Source: Cephalotus follicularis (lineage: Eukaryota; Streptophyta; Magnoliopsida; Oxalidales; Cephalotaceae). Taken from it: a stretch of 64,000 bases of DNA. Made by a program: the position numbers and the translations under genes. This document shows positions 55,871-64,000 of the stretch, one piece after another. The notes under the pieces were generated by a model. That model was not told the DNA's origin. It worked only from the letters and a program-made list of their open reading frames with translations, and did not search any database. The stretch covers positions 75,389-139,388 of the forward strand of contig BDDD01001826.1 in NCBI GenBank assembly GCA_001972305.1, given 5' to 3'. The first letter of the stretch is position 1; each line of letters starts with the position of its first letter.

Positions 55871-57330
55871 AGCCATACACCCCACGCTCATCCATATGAA
55901 ACTCTGATTGCTTACCATTTTCAGCATTCTGGACTAAGGCCCAAAGTTCGCCATCATCACTCTGAGCTGTCTTAACCCGAGATATAAGAGTAGGCTCTAC
56001 ATTCATCGCATCAACAAAACCTTCCGAACCCCGAACATACAGATGTGAATCCATTCGCTCCATATCTGTTATGAACTGCGGCTGAGTAAGCAAAGCCGCT
56101 ACACTCCCAGAACTCTCCCGGCCAAGAGCATCAGCTACCACATTTGCTTCACCAGGATGGTACTGAATATTTAGATCATAGTCTTTAAGAAGTTCTAACC
56201 ACCTCCTCTGACGCATGTTCAACTCTTTCTGCGTAAAGATATACTTGAGACTCTTATGATCGGTAAAGACAACACAAGTTTCTCTGTACAAGTAGTGTCG
56301 CCGGATCTTCAATGCAAACACTACTGCTGCCAACTCAAGATCATGTGTAGGATAGTTCACTTCATAAGGCTTTAACTGTCTCGAAGCATAAGCTATCACA
56401 TGACCGTGCTGCATCAAAACACACCCCAAACCTTTCTTAGAAGCATCGCTGTAAATATGGTATCCACCCGACCCAGATGGTAAACGAAGAATCGGTGCTG
56501 ACACAAGACCATTCTTCAGTTTCTCGAAGCTTGCTTCTTGCACTTCATTCCATTCAAACTTAGCTCCCTTTCTCATAAGCTGAGTTAGTGGTAAGGCTAT
56601 AGAGGAAAAGCCTTCCACAAACCACCTGTAATATCTAGCCAAACCCAAGAAACTTCTAACCTCTATCACTGTGGTTGGTCTCGGCCATTTAGTAATAGCC
56701 TAAACTTTAGTAGGATCCACACTAATACCTTCAACTGTAACCACATGACCCAAAAATGCCACCTATTCCAACCAGAACTCACACTTCGAGAACTTCGCGT
56801 ATAGTTGATTCTTCCTCAGAATACCCAGCACAATACGAAGCTGCTCTTCATGTTCTTCCTTCGACTTGGAATACACAAGGATGTCGTCTATGAACACAAT
56901 CACAAACTGGTCCAACTATTCATGAAACACCCTATTCATCAGATCCATGAAAACTACTGGTGCATTAGTGAGTCCGAATGGCATCACCAGATGCCCATAC
57001 CGAGTACGGAAAGTAGTTTTAGGCACATCTTCATCTTTTATACAAAGCTGATGATATCCCGATCTCAAATAGATCTTAGAGAAATACCGAGCACCTTGGA
57101 GTTGATCAAACAAGTCATCAATCCTAGGCAGAGGGTATTTATTCCGAACAGTAATCCGATTCAATTCTCTGTAGTCTATCCATAGCCTCATAGACCCGTC
57201 TTTCTTCTTCACAAAAAGGACCGGAGCACCCCACGACGAAACACTAGGCCGAATGAAGCCTTGATCTAACAGCTCTTGCAACTGTTCCTTCAACTCTTGC
57301 AGTTCCAACGGTGCCATCCTGTAAGGTGCC
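55755..57330 (-). pseudogene. pol: E reverse transcriptase and RNase H
   Basis: 57317 to 56916: RT blocks [39 protein letters not shown] and [16 protein letters not shown] (a three-residue gap after RYGH compared with D), then a stop near 56916 and the catalytic [12 protein letters not shown] near 56880. 56669 to 55755: [13 protein letters not shown], RNase H with [29 protein letters not shown] and [12 protein letters not shown] frameshift near 55890 joins to integrase. Stops near 56700 and 56765. Confidence 0.88.
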
Positions 57331-57371
57331 TTAGATAAAGGTCCCGCTCCAGGAATGAGTTCGATGGTAAA

Positions 57372-57995
57372 CTACACTTCCCGTTGCGGTGGCAAACCCG
57401 GTAACTCCTCCAAAAACATATTTGCAGACTCTCGTACCACAGGATAGTCTTCAAGGCGAGGCTCAACTTTTGAGACATCCTTCACAACAGCTAAGAAACC
57501 TTCAGCGCCCTTAGCCACCAATTTTCGAGCCTTCAAAGCAGATATAACCTTCACTTCTTTTCTCAGCTGTGAACCCTGATAAATAAAACCAGGTCTATTC
57601 ACATCTCAAAATAGAACCCTCCGAGCATAGCAGTCAATCGAAGCCCGATGACGATCCAACTAGTTCATGCCCAGAATCATATCGAAGTCGTACATATCGA
57701 TAGGAAGAAGATCCACATCACGAATCCGATCATCAAAAACAAGAGGACAAGCATTAAAACACTAAGATATCACAACCGAAGAACCCGTACGGGTCGAAAG
57801 AACCAAAGCTGGATCAAGCAATTGTGAAGACATCCCAAGATGCCGAACAAAATACCTCGCTACAACCGAGTGGGTCGATCTAGTATAATACAAAACATAA
57901 GCCCTACGGTTACCAACAGAAATAAAGCCCGAAACAGTACCTGGTGCATTAGCAGCCTGCTGTGTCGTGATGGCAAAAACACGACCTCCCACATT
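57372..57995 (-). pseudogene. E protease and linker (active site mutated)
   Basis: 57992 to 57762: GGRVFAITTQQAANAPGTVS and VLYYTRSTHSVV, where the DTG triad of D has become YTR. Stops near 57762, 57660 and 57607 follow. DFDMILGMN lies near 57670-57700. 57602 to 57372 is the linker: KLVAKGAEGFLAVV, EPRLEDYPVV and LPGLPPQREV. Confidence 0.87.
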
Positions 57996-57999
57996 GCAC

Positions 58000-59096
58000 T
58001 ATCCGGGACCTGCATTGTTCCCCCTCCTTTCCTTCACACGAGGATCAAGACAATCCTTCACGAAATTTCCCTTATGACCACGTACAAAACAGGTCCCGAT
58101 GGCCTTATAACACACTCCCACTGGATGCTGTCTACCGCAAACATCACACTTAGCAATCTGGACATCTGGAGCTTCCTGTGTCTTCCTCTGATCATTACCA
58201 GGTTGTTGCTGTCCCCGGTTATCATTCCTCCTTCCTCGTTTACCGTTTCTGTTCTTACTATTCTATCCAGAACCTTGCCCTTGGGTATCCCCTTTGTTTC
58301 TCTTCTTGTCACTTTCCTGATGAGCTGCCTGGAAATGTAGCCTCTCCAGTTCTATGTTCTTTGTTGCATTTGCCACTTCAGAAACATCAGTAAACCTGGT
58401 GTTAATCAACTTACCCCAGAGCTGATAGTGTAACTTCCCCTTGAACTTCTCAGCCTGCTCCAGTGCTGTCCCTGCCGCAGACCCAGCAAAACTAGCAAGC
58501 CTAGTGAAACGGGTCAGAAACTCAGTGACCGATTCCCCATCCTTCTGTCTTGTATTGATGAATTCTCTGGCATAAGCCTCCTTATCAGCAGCGGGAAAAT
58601 GCTACTGATAGAAGACTTCACAAAACTAAGACCAGGTCAAAGTCTCCACATAGTTACCACCCTTAGCCAAACCCAAAGGCTTCCACCATTTCTGAGCATC
58701 ATCCTCAAGCTTGTAAGCAGCTAACTTAACCTTCTGCTTGTCACTACAACCAAGCACATCAAAGATGTTGTCCATATGAGCAATCCAGTGCTCAGCCGCC
58801 ACAGGAGTCACGGCTGAGCTGAAAGACTGCGGTCTCTGCTTCTGGAACCGCTCAAGCCAGATATAAGTAGGTGTGTCAGTCCTATCCCCAGCATCTCTTC
58901 CCAACTGAACATCAGCTGGAGCAAGCTCCTCAGTAGCTGGCTCCCTATAGCCATGTTCCTGATTCCACTGACTCATCACGCGTTGTACCTCTTGAGCGAC
59001 TTCCTGTCGCACTAACTGTTCCATGGTAGGCTCATTTCTGACTTCTTGAGCCTCAACAGGTGCAGTCCTCTGAGTAGCGTTCCCTGTACGAACCAT
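58000..59096 (-). pseudogene. gag: E gag with degenerate zinc knuckle
   Basis: ATG 59096 (MVRTGNATQRTAPVEAQEV), preceded on its strand by TTTTCGTAG. Blocks MEQLVRQEVAQEVQRVM, TYIWLERFQKQRPQSF, AEHWIAHMDNIFDVLGC and KLAAYKLEDDAQKWW run open to 58626, where stops break the FCEVFYQ region; the rest continues to 58340 with DKEAYAREFINTRQKDGES. The knuckle near 58045-58090 reads CFVRGHKGNFVKDC, losing one Cys and the His. Confidence 0.88.
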
Positions 59097-59249
59097 CTAC
59101 GAAAAGGCACTCAAACCATAAAACATCACAAAGAACAAAGACCGAAACAGAAAACATATCATAAAGTCATAACTGAAACAGCCTAACCCAGTGTCTACCC
59201 AATCTCACAGGTCAAACCTAGTTAGGTCTTCTAAGGAAACAAAACCTAT

Positions 59250-59261
59250 TCCCTGATACCA
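59250..59261 (-). promoter_or_regulatory. E primer binding site
   Basis: Minus strand TGGTATCAGGGA, 10 of 12 to the initiator tRNA-Met complement, five bases inside the LTR start at 59267. Confidence 0.82.
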
Positions 59262-59266
59262 CAATC

Positions 59267-59855
59267 TGTAACACCCCCGGATGGCGGGAGTCGTCACAGG
59301 TTATAATACAGAACTTATCATAACATAGCGTAACTTATCTGAACATGGCATAACTTTAACTGAACATAAACATTACTTTATTAGCCAAAACGTGGCGGGC
59401 ATAGCATAACTAAAAAACTGTTCAAAATTTAAAACTGAACATGATTCAAAAGTCAAATACCAAAGCAAAAGCCAAAATACCATATTGTTCATGACCACTA
59501 AAAAAAATCAAAGACACATAAGGATCACACTCCTAGGGATCCATGACATAAGGTGGCCAACTATCATTCACACATTCCTCCGCTGCTCCTGATAACCTAC
59601 CGCATGGAAAACAAAACACGGCTGAGCAAACCTCAGTACGAATAAGGAAAGAAAACGCAGCAAACAATAAGTTTAAAAAGCAGTAAGATTTCAATAAAAT
59701 TTATAATAGAAATCTTAAGCAACTAAAACAGTTTAATCATATTCGAGTTTCCATAAAATACCAATTCTCACATCTTTCGAAACATTTACAAAACATTTCA
59801 AAAAGATCATTTCATAATTGATATAGTCATACTGAGCCACATACATATCACATTT
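59267..59855 (-). mobile_element. E 5' LTR fragment (outer ~2 kb missing)
   Basis: Matches 46395-46980 of the left E LTR up to ACATACATATCACATTT, then stops at about 59855 where F LTR sequence begins. No target duplication can be seen at this junction. No gene. Confidence 0.85.
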
Positions 59856-60066
59856 TCCCCACTGTTTCGACTAAACACCTGAGCATTAACAAGGAAAGAA
59901 GAAAACAGTGAGTGTGAGAAAGGGAATTTCCACCATTGTTGAACACTTTGAAGCTCTGGAACTAGGAGCTTGTGGTAGGTAGCTATGGATGAACCTTGGG
60001 GCTGTTGTGACCAGATTCTAGGACTTAAAGAGGTGGACATTCTAGTTCCTAACTTGGAACAAAGAG

Positions 60067-61496
60067 GTAGGGGTACTATATCTGTAAATTGAGTTCAATA
60101 TTAATGTTTTTTCGAGTAAGGATATGCATGAATTGCCTGACTATTTTGGACTGATTTTGATTACTGGATTGATACTTTGATATACTGGATATGTAACCTG
60201 TTACTGCGTGTTAACTTCAGAACGTCTGTCCAATTGGTTCCATGATCCGTGAGCCTTAATCATACTGGTTATGTTGGATGAAAGAGGCAACAATTTTGGG
60301 CACGTAACCGTCGACACCTTTGGAAAAGCATCGACGCCTACGGTTGCTGCGCATGAAGTGAAGTCGTATAAAGGTTCCTACCTGGAGTGTGGACGCATTT
60401 GAGTAAACATCGACGCTTTCACGTGTAAAATGCGCAGTAGACGTCAACGCCCATGGAAAGCGTCAATACCTAATGTGAACAATGCAGAACTGGGAAAATT
60501 GTTTATAGAATGCATGCAATGTCCACTCATGGATTGTATGGATTGACGATGGATTGATGAACTGGTTACACATAATGATAACCTGTTGCACGTAATACAC
60601 TTGGAAGGAAACTATCTAAGATTTCATGCGAGTTGGGGGTTGGATTTCCCCCTGGAATCGAGAATGCTGAAGTGATATCTCCTGGTATCACAAAAGCGAC
60701 GACGCCCTTGGAAAAGCGTCGACGCCTTTGGTTCTGCCACACATGGGATTTAATACACCAAACGTTGACGCTTTGAGGCATATGCATCGACGCCCAAAGG
60801 ATAAGCGTCGACGCTTATCCTCCTGGTTTGAATAGTTTTACTCGAAATTAAACCGTTAGCTTCAAAACGACTCTAGGCATATTTGAGCATATGTTTGCAT
60901 TATATATTGTACTGGTTTCTAAAAGTGTTTATCTTTTTAGAAGTTGATATATTATTTAAATCAACTCATTATTTTGTACGAAAGTACATATATTTTCGTA
61001 CAACTGGGAAAGTAATTTCTAAATATTGCGAACTATTTGAGAGATGGCTTATAAACCAAAATTACAGTGTCAAGTGTTTATAAATTATAAATTACTTGAG
61101 TTGACTGTTGAATGTGAATGCCAATGTTGCCACTAACGGGGTACTGTTGTTACTTAGCCACTGAGCTATGTATCGTTTACTACTGTTGCCGTTACTGGGG
61201 TACTGTTGTTACTAGTCACCGTGCCAATATCGTGTACTGTGTCCTGACTGTTATTACTTAGCTGTCGTGCCAGTAACAAGGATGTTGTTTGTACTAAATG
61301 TGAATGAGTGGTCCCCTTGAGGACATGACTGTTTGTACTGATAAATATACATAGATACATGTATATGTATTGTTACACACTATGTACTACATTATTGTGC
61401 ATTCATTCATGACGCTCATTATTATTGACCCCGAACTGTATTTATAACTTCTCTACTTAGTTGAGTGAGGACAAACGCAAACCCCCTACATTTCAG
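60067..61496 (+). other. Putative intron inside the F LTR
   Basis: Donor-like AAGAG|GTAGGGG at 60066/60067 after CCTAACTTGGAAC. The acceptor side reads ACCCCCTACATTTCAG ending at 61496, then ATTGATGCAG. The branch motif is changed (GCAAAC for GCTAAC). Confidence 0.42.
60300..60815 (+). repeat. TCGACGCC motif cluster in the F LTR
   Basis: CGTCGACACC, CATCGACGCC, CATCGACGCTT, CGTCAACGCC, CGTCGACGCC and CGTCGACGCTT recur, with short local spacing (about 20-26 bp) in pairs. Equivalent in position to the A cluster. Confidence 0.82.
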
Positions 61497-61948
61497 ATTG
61501 ATGCAGAGGGACCCATGTGGTCAAGCGAGGAGAAGTTTGAATTGTAATAATGTTGACTGGTGGAGTTGAAATCCCTATTGAGGATTTCTAAACTATTATT
61601 TTGTTATGTATTGTAACCGATGGATTTCTGGTTATTGTAAAGGATTGTTTATTTGGATAACTATATTAAAGGGATAATGTATTTGATGAACTTCTACGCA
61701 TGATCAATACTGTATCGAATGTTTAATTCATGCTCCGTTTGAGGGCATTTGACAATGGTCTATTCATGTTGTTGGTAACAAGCGGTATGGGACGCATGTT
61801 ACGTTTTAATTCGGCTTAGTATCGAATGCTTCCGGAACTGATACTACCGTTTGAAAAGTTTAAAATTTATCGTGAAATTGGGTGAGCCGAATATTATGTT
61901 AATTGCTACCACCTAAATGTTGTTTATTAAAACGGGGTGTGACAAAAG

Positions 61949-61960
61949 TGGTATCAGAGC
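61949..61960 (+). promoter_or_regulatory. F primer binding site
   Basis: TGGTATCAGAGC, perfect match to the initiator tRNA-Met complement, four bases after the LTR end. Confidence 0.92.
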
Positions 61961-62136
61961 ATATTCCAAATATGCTTAGCTGGGATATTACACTTGGCAA
62001 TTAAATGATTAAATAAGGAACTTGTTCACGCTAATAGTTTCCTTGGCAACTAATTAAGCTGTTCCTGTAGGGATAGTTCATTTACAATTAAAGATTGTTC
62101 CCTGATGATTGATATCATTTCATTACAGGAGACAAA

Positions 62137-63195
62137 ATGGTTCTCCGAAGATGTAGACGGGGAAGGCATAGAGTCGACGACGGAGCTAATGTTCAACAAG
62201 TAAATGAGGAAGTAAACGCACCGCTAGTGCACGTTGATGTTCCACCAGTACACGATGAAAGTAGTAACTTTGATTGCATGCCTGACCTTTTTCAGTACCA
62301 GATACAAGCCAATGCGGCAAACATGGAACATCTGCGACAAATGTATGAAGCTAACCAAGACTATCAGCGTGTTCCTGAAGTTAACATTGCTGGTGGATTT
62401 GGTAAAGACTTGGAGCGGTTCATGAGCCTGAATCGTCTGCCATTCAAAGGTGAACTAGACGCTACTATAGAAGAGCGGTGGATGAGAGACATGGAGAAGA
62501 TATTTGCTGAATGGGGTGTACTGAAGAGCAGAAGCTCAATTTTGCTGTGTACTGTTTATGGGGTGAATCTACCCATTGGTGGGAAATGGTCGAATTGAAG
62601 TGGTTATCCCTGAATCTTAGCAGGACTTGGGACAGATTTCAGTCTGAGTTCTCTGTAACCTATGTTCCAGAGATGGAGCATGACCGGAGGGAGACCGAGT
62701 TAATGGAGTTATGTCAAGGTGATATGACGGTAGCTCAGTAGCAGACTTGATTTGTGGACTTGGCGAGACATACGCCCTATCGTGTGGAGGGCAAATCGAG
62801 GATGATTCGAAGGTTTTTCAAAGGCCTTCGACCTGACATCAAGTCTAAATTGTTAATGTTGCAGTTGACTTCTTTTGTGGATATTGCTGATAGGGCAAGG
62901 ATTATGGCGGCTGATTCTAATGAGAGGAGGATGAAGCGGTCTCGTACAAATTCAGCGAAACATAATCCAGGCCAGCATCATCGAAATGGCAGAGTGGTGG
63001 ATCCCCGATAAAATCCGCGAATAATAAATCTGAGTAAGCTGTAACACAGGGTACTCCGAGCCTAGGGAGTTATACGAGGTATGGAGTTTTCTTTCACTAT
63101 GGTCGTAGAGGTCATCAAGTGAAAGATTGTTGGGTGAAGAATGGGTTGTGTATGGGATGTGGGGCATCTGGCCATTTAGTAAGGGATTACTCGAG
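62137..63195 (+). pseudogene. gag: F gag with zinc knuckle (frameshift, stops)
   Basis: ATG 62137 (MVLRRCRRGRHRVDDGAN) lies eight bases after acceptor-like TTTCATTACAG (62128). Blocks: FGKDLERFMSLNRLPFKG, ERWMRDMEKIFAEWG, then a one-base frameshift near 62510 and EEQKLNFAVYCLWGESTHWW, RRETELMELCQGDMTVAQ, stop near 62739, then LARHTPYRVEGKSRMIRRF and LTSFVDIADRARIM to 63011. The knuckle region near 63085-63190 (HQVKDCWVKNGLCMGCGASG) matches the A double knuckle; its last Cys is Tyr. Confidence 0.87.
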
Positions 63196-64000
63196 GAGTC
63201 AGGCTAGAGCACCTACAGGGCCAGCTAGTAGCAGCGAGACCACAGCGGGGCCTTCACAGCGGAGGGATACCGGCAAGGGTATCGCGAAAGGTAGAGTTTT
63301 TACTTTGGCTCAGATAGAGGTTCAGGAGTCTACCTCAGTGGTTGGAGGTACACTATATATTTGTGGTTTTTATGCTAGAGTACTGATGGATCCTGGAGCA
63401 TCACATTCATTTATAGCTTCACGATTTGCATCATGCTTAGATATGACACCGGATTGTATGCCTTATGTGCTTGATGTGGGTACACCTGCTAGAGATTCCA
63501 TGTGTACAGATACTGTGTATAGGCGTTATGAGATATCCATGGTGGGTATTTCCTTATATGCTGATTTGATTGTATTGGCCCTTAATGACTTTGATGTTAT
63601 TCTGGGAATGGATTGGTTGTCAGCCCATCGTGCTCACATGGATTGGTACAATAAGACTGTGGATTTGTGTCTGCCTGACGGAACTATATTTGAGTTCAAG
63701 GGAGACATGTGGTTTTCTAGACCGATTATATCCTACATCAATACGTCGAGGTATCTCGAGAAAGGATGCGAAGGATATCTGGCCTATGTTATTGATCGGA
63801 GGAAGGAGAATGGTAAAGGCTTGGAGGAAATTCTTGTTGTAAAGGAATTTCTTGATGTGTTTCCTACATATTTGGTGTCCTTACCATGAAAGAGGAGTAT
63901 GGAGTTTGTGATTGATCTAATACCCGGTACGGCTCCTATTTCTAAGGCACCTTATCGGATGGCTCCTGCAGAGTTGCGAGAATTGAGATTGCAGTTACAA
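63196..64000 (+). pseudogene. F protease and RT linker, cut by window edge
   Basis: Open from 63119 to 63889. The protease active site reads LMDPGASHSFIASRFAS (DPG instead of A's DSG), probably inactive; DFDVILGMDWLSAHRAHMD lies near 63590-63640. Linker: SRYLEKGCEGYLAYVIDRR, EFLDVFP, a stop at 63887-63889, then [20 protein letters not shown] and the start of RT before base 64000. Confidence 0.87.

Larger units (their letters stand above)
46395..59855 (-). mobile_element. Element E: composite Ty3/gypsy element of the J/D family
   Basis: Minus strand. Left LTR material in two overlapping pieces (46395-48791 and 53843-54510), internal region 54511-59266 with gag to integrase, PBS 59250-59261, and a right LTR cut at 59855. 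The left flank is TAGGT (46390-46394); no matching right flank exists because the right LTR is truncated. Between the two left LTR pieces lie B2, H, an LTR fragment and a Cassandra element. Confidence 0.8.
59856..61944 (+). mobile_element. F 5' LTR, 5' truncated
   Basis: Begins within the region equivalent to 7570 of A (AACAGTGAGTGTGA block) and ends AACGGGGTGTGACA. Contains a donor-like site, TCGACGCC cluster, TTAGCC-type repeats (61125-61280, as in G), a TA-rich tract and an acceptor-like site. No gene seen. Confidence 0.86.
59856..64000 (+). mobile_element. Element F: Ty3/gypsy element, 5' LTR truncated, continues past window
   Basis: LTR fragment 59856-61944, PBS 61949-61960, leader, gag from 62137, zinc knuckle, protease and linker to the window end. 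Proteins match A block by block. The first part of the LTR (about 700 bp by comparison with A) is missing at the junction with E. Confidence 0.87.

Overview
The window is plant nuclear heterochromatin made almost entirely of nested LTR retrotransposons. I recognise no intact host gene, rRNA, tRNA or bacterial feature. Evidence for a flowering plant: Ty3/gypsy chromovirus polyproteins with chromodomain tails, very long LTRs (about 2.3-3.1 kb, starting TGTAAC and ending GTTACA, ATTACA or GTGACA), primer sites matching the 3' end of initiator tRNA-Met, a Ty1/copia element, and a Cassandra-type miniature element whose LTRs carry 5S rRNA-derived sequence. Most polyproteins have stops or frameshifts. 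I cannot name the species.

Layout. The oldest visible layer is a Ty1/copia backbone (plus strand): RT-RNase H at 25788-27595, a 3.1 kb LTR at 27604-30729, PBS, leader and gag to 32538, then gag-protease-integrase at 43303-45528 and a broken LTR to 46394. Minus-strand gypsy element J (1-25787, running off the left edge) sits in the copia pol. J carries a solo LTR (G, 2445-5561) in its gag. Its 5' LTR is split by plus-strand gypsy element A (6896-23587, TSD TAAAA), and A contains plus-strand element B (12910-21356). Minus-strand element D (32539-43297, TSD GACGA) splits the copia gag and contains a 345-base assembly gap. Minus-strand element E (46395-59855) is composite: its left LTR region holds a B-family fragment (B2), a solo LTR (H, TSD GATCT), an unassigned LTR piece and the Cassandra element. 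From 59856 a 5'-truncated plus-strand LTR leads into element F (gag, protease), which runs off the right edge.

How the parts relate. J, D and E form one gypsy family. A, F, G and H form a second LTR group, and B and B2 a third. All have gag-protease-RT-RNase H-integrase order, and those that keep the end of pol (D, E, B2) show a chromodomain-like tail, so I infer Tekay/Del-type chromoviruses.

The most unusual signals are these. (i) Arrays of the 10-bp palindrome CAGTCGACTG and its variants recur in LTRs of two gypsy groups with a strict 21-bp period, and the common variants are synonymous in a frame reading Ser-Arg-Leu every seven residues. (ii) The A/F/G/H LTRs share what look like a splice donor, a branch site and an acceptor. 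(iii) Acceptor-like YAG sites lie at or just before the gag start in several families, so splicing could remove the PBS. (iv) B carries an intact 128-residue coiled-coil ORF upstream of gag. (v) Several junctions indicate recombination between nested elements.
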